The notes under the pieces: generated by a model | The model's input: the letters and a program-made list of their open reading frames with translations, nothing else | Told to the model about the DNA's origin: nothing | The model's database searches: none | In this document: positions 63,718 to 64,000 of the stretch, piece after piece | Position numbering within the stretch: the first letter of the stretch is position 1 | How the letters are laid out: every line of letters begins with the position of its first letter | Made by a program: the position numbers and the translations under genes | From: Rhodophyticola porphyridii | GTDB lineage: Bacteria > Pseudomonadota > Alphaproteobacteria > Rhodobacterales > Rhodobacteraceae | Assembly: GCF_003688285.1 (NCBI RefSeq) | Contig: NZ_RCNT01000005.1 | Span: 259,106 to 323,105 of the forward strand | Direction of reading: 5' to 3' | DNA length: 64,000 nucleotides

Positions 63718-64000
63718 ATGCGCCGCGGTCTTTAGCAGAGGGCTTGGTCACAGTGTAGAGGCAAAACGCATCGGCCGAGCCAGGTGTCGCACACTCCCAC
63801 TCCCCGTTCCGCGCGACAGGAACAAGGCCAAACCGGCAGGTATAGGCCAGCGCAACCCTCGCGCCCGCCGCCCCGCGCGCCCACCGAAAGCGTCTACGGG
63901 AGATTGCCGGACGATGCCCCTTTGTCACGGCGCAAAACCGCCCAATCAAAAGGCTTTGAGAATTCCGCCTGTATCGGTTAACCTTTTTTTAATCACAATG
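63718..64000. other. 283-bp region upstream of tRNA-Leu to the window end
   Basis: No gene is supported; frames here overlap the tRNA or lack start signals. It must contain the tRNA promoter (minus strand). The right end is AT-rich and has a CtrA-like motif. Confidence 0.5.
63978..63992. promoter_or_regulatory. candidate CtrA-binding site (TTAA-N7-TTAA)
   Basis: TTAACCTTTTTTTAA has the exact CtrA spacing. The gene it might control lies beyond the window end. The T-run makes an accidental match more likely than for the site at 15128. Confidence 0.3.

Noticed and set aside
63620-63949. 109-residue minus-strand frame across tRNA-Leu
   Set aside because: Its C-terminal part is the translated tRNA; this is a known false-gene pattern and no start signal supports it.
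1-64000. CRISPR array
   Set aside because: No regularly spaced short repeats were seen, and no cas-like gene is present.

Overview
The window looks like a chromosome segment of an alphaproteobacterium of the Rhodobacteraceae (Roseobacter group). It is GC-rich with short gaps between genes. It carries several landmarks of that family: an irr regulator divergent from fabA-fabB-fabI, a Hint-domain protein, and a gene transfer agent (GTA) locus between cysE and the mltG/fabF end of the fatty-acid cluster. No genus can be named from the sequence alone.

Layout. 1-4.4 kb: the front part of polA (cut by the window edge), small conserved proteins and an ABC ATPase. 4.5-10.2 kb: a Branch-type glycosyltransferase divergent from a sulfotransferase, then a Tat-exported metallophosphatase divergent from an orphan pstB. 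10.2-18 kb: a Kef-type antiporter, a subtilisin-like protease, a PfkB kinase with endonuclease III, a Hint-domain protein behind a CtrA-like site, an Ada/Ogt repair protein and an OmpA lipoprotein. 18.1-27.5 kb: a catabolic region with a FadR-type regulator, an enolase-superfamily protein, an alcohol dehydrogenase, pcaD-pcaB, a Tet-type MFS exporter, and an overlapping dehalogenase/hydrolase/ammonia-lyase operon. 27.6-34.1 kb: a SlyD-type PPIase, fabA-fabB-fabI with irr, typA and cysE.

34.1-40.2 kb is the most striking part: a GTA cluster in its ancestral place that has lost its middle. Small and large terminase are present. The portal gene stops after about 33 codons and is joined directly to the 3' end of the orfg13 gene (DUF2163). 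NlpC/P60 peptidase, the tail-tip gene orfg15 and a DUF2793 gene follow. Prohead protease, major capsid and nearly all tail genes are gone. The remaining orfg15 is open but appears to have about 170 residues of foreign, LamG-like sequence in place of much of its N-terminal and TIM-barrel region.

40.5-49 kb: mltG, fabF, acpP, an HSL-family esterase, fabG, a small membrane-anchored protein and fabD, all on the minus strand; then a cytochrome b561-YceI fusion facing a separate yceI. 49.3-53.8 kb: rpsF-rpsR-rplI, a secreted protein made of three repeats, and trigger factor.

53.86-63.64 kb: a prophage remnant at the 3' end of tRNA-Leu(UAG), bounded by an 11-bp direct repeat that equals the tRNA 3' end. 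It has an integrase, an excisionase-like protein, a RecT-like protein, small early genes, a broken giant polyvalent protein, a tail-fibre-like protein and a fragment of a DUF5131 gene. Four single-base frameshifts, all losses of one base and mostly in homopolymers, fall in this island; none was recognised elsewhere. The window therefore holds two decaying phage-derived loci, one ancestral (GTA) and one acquired.
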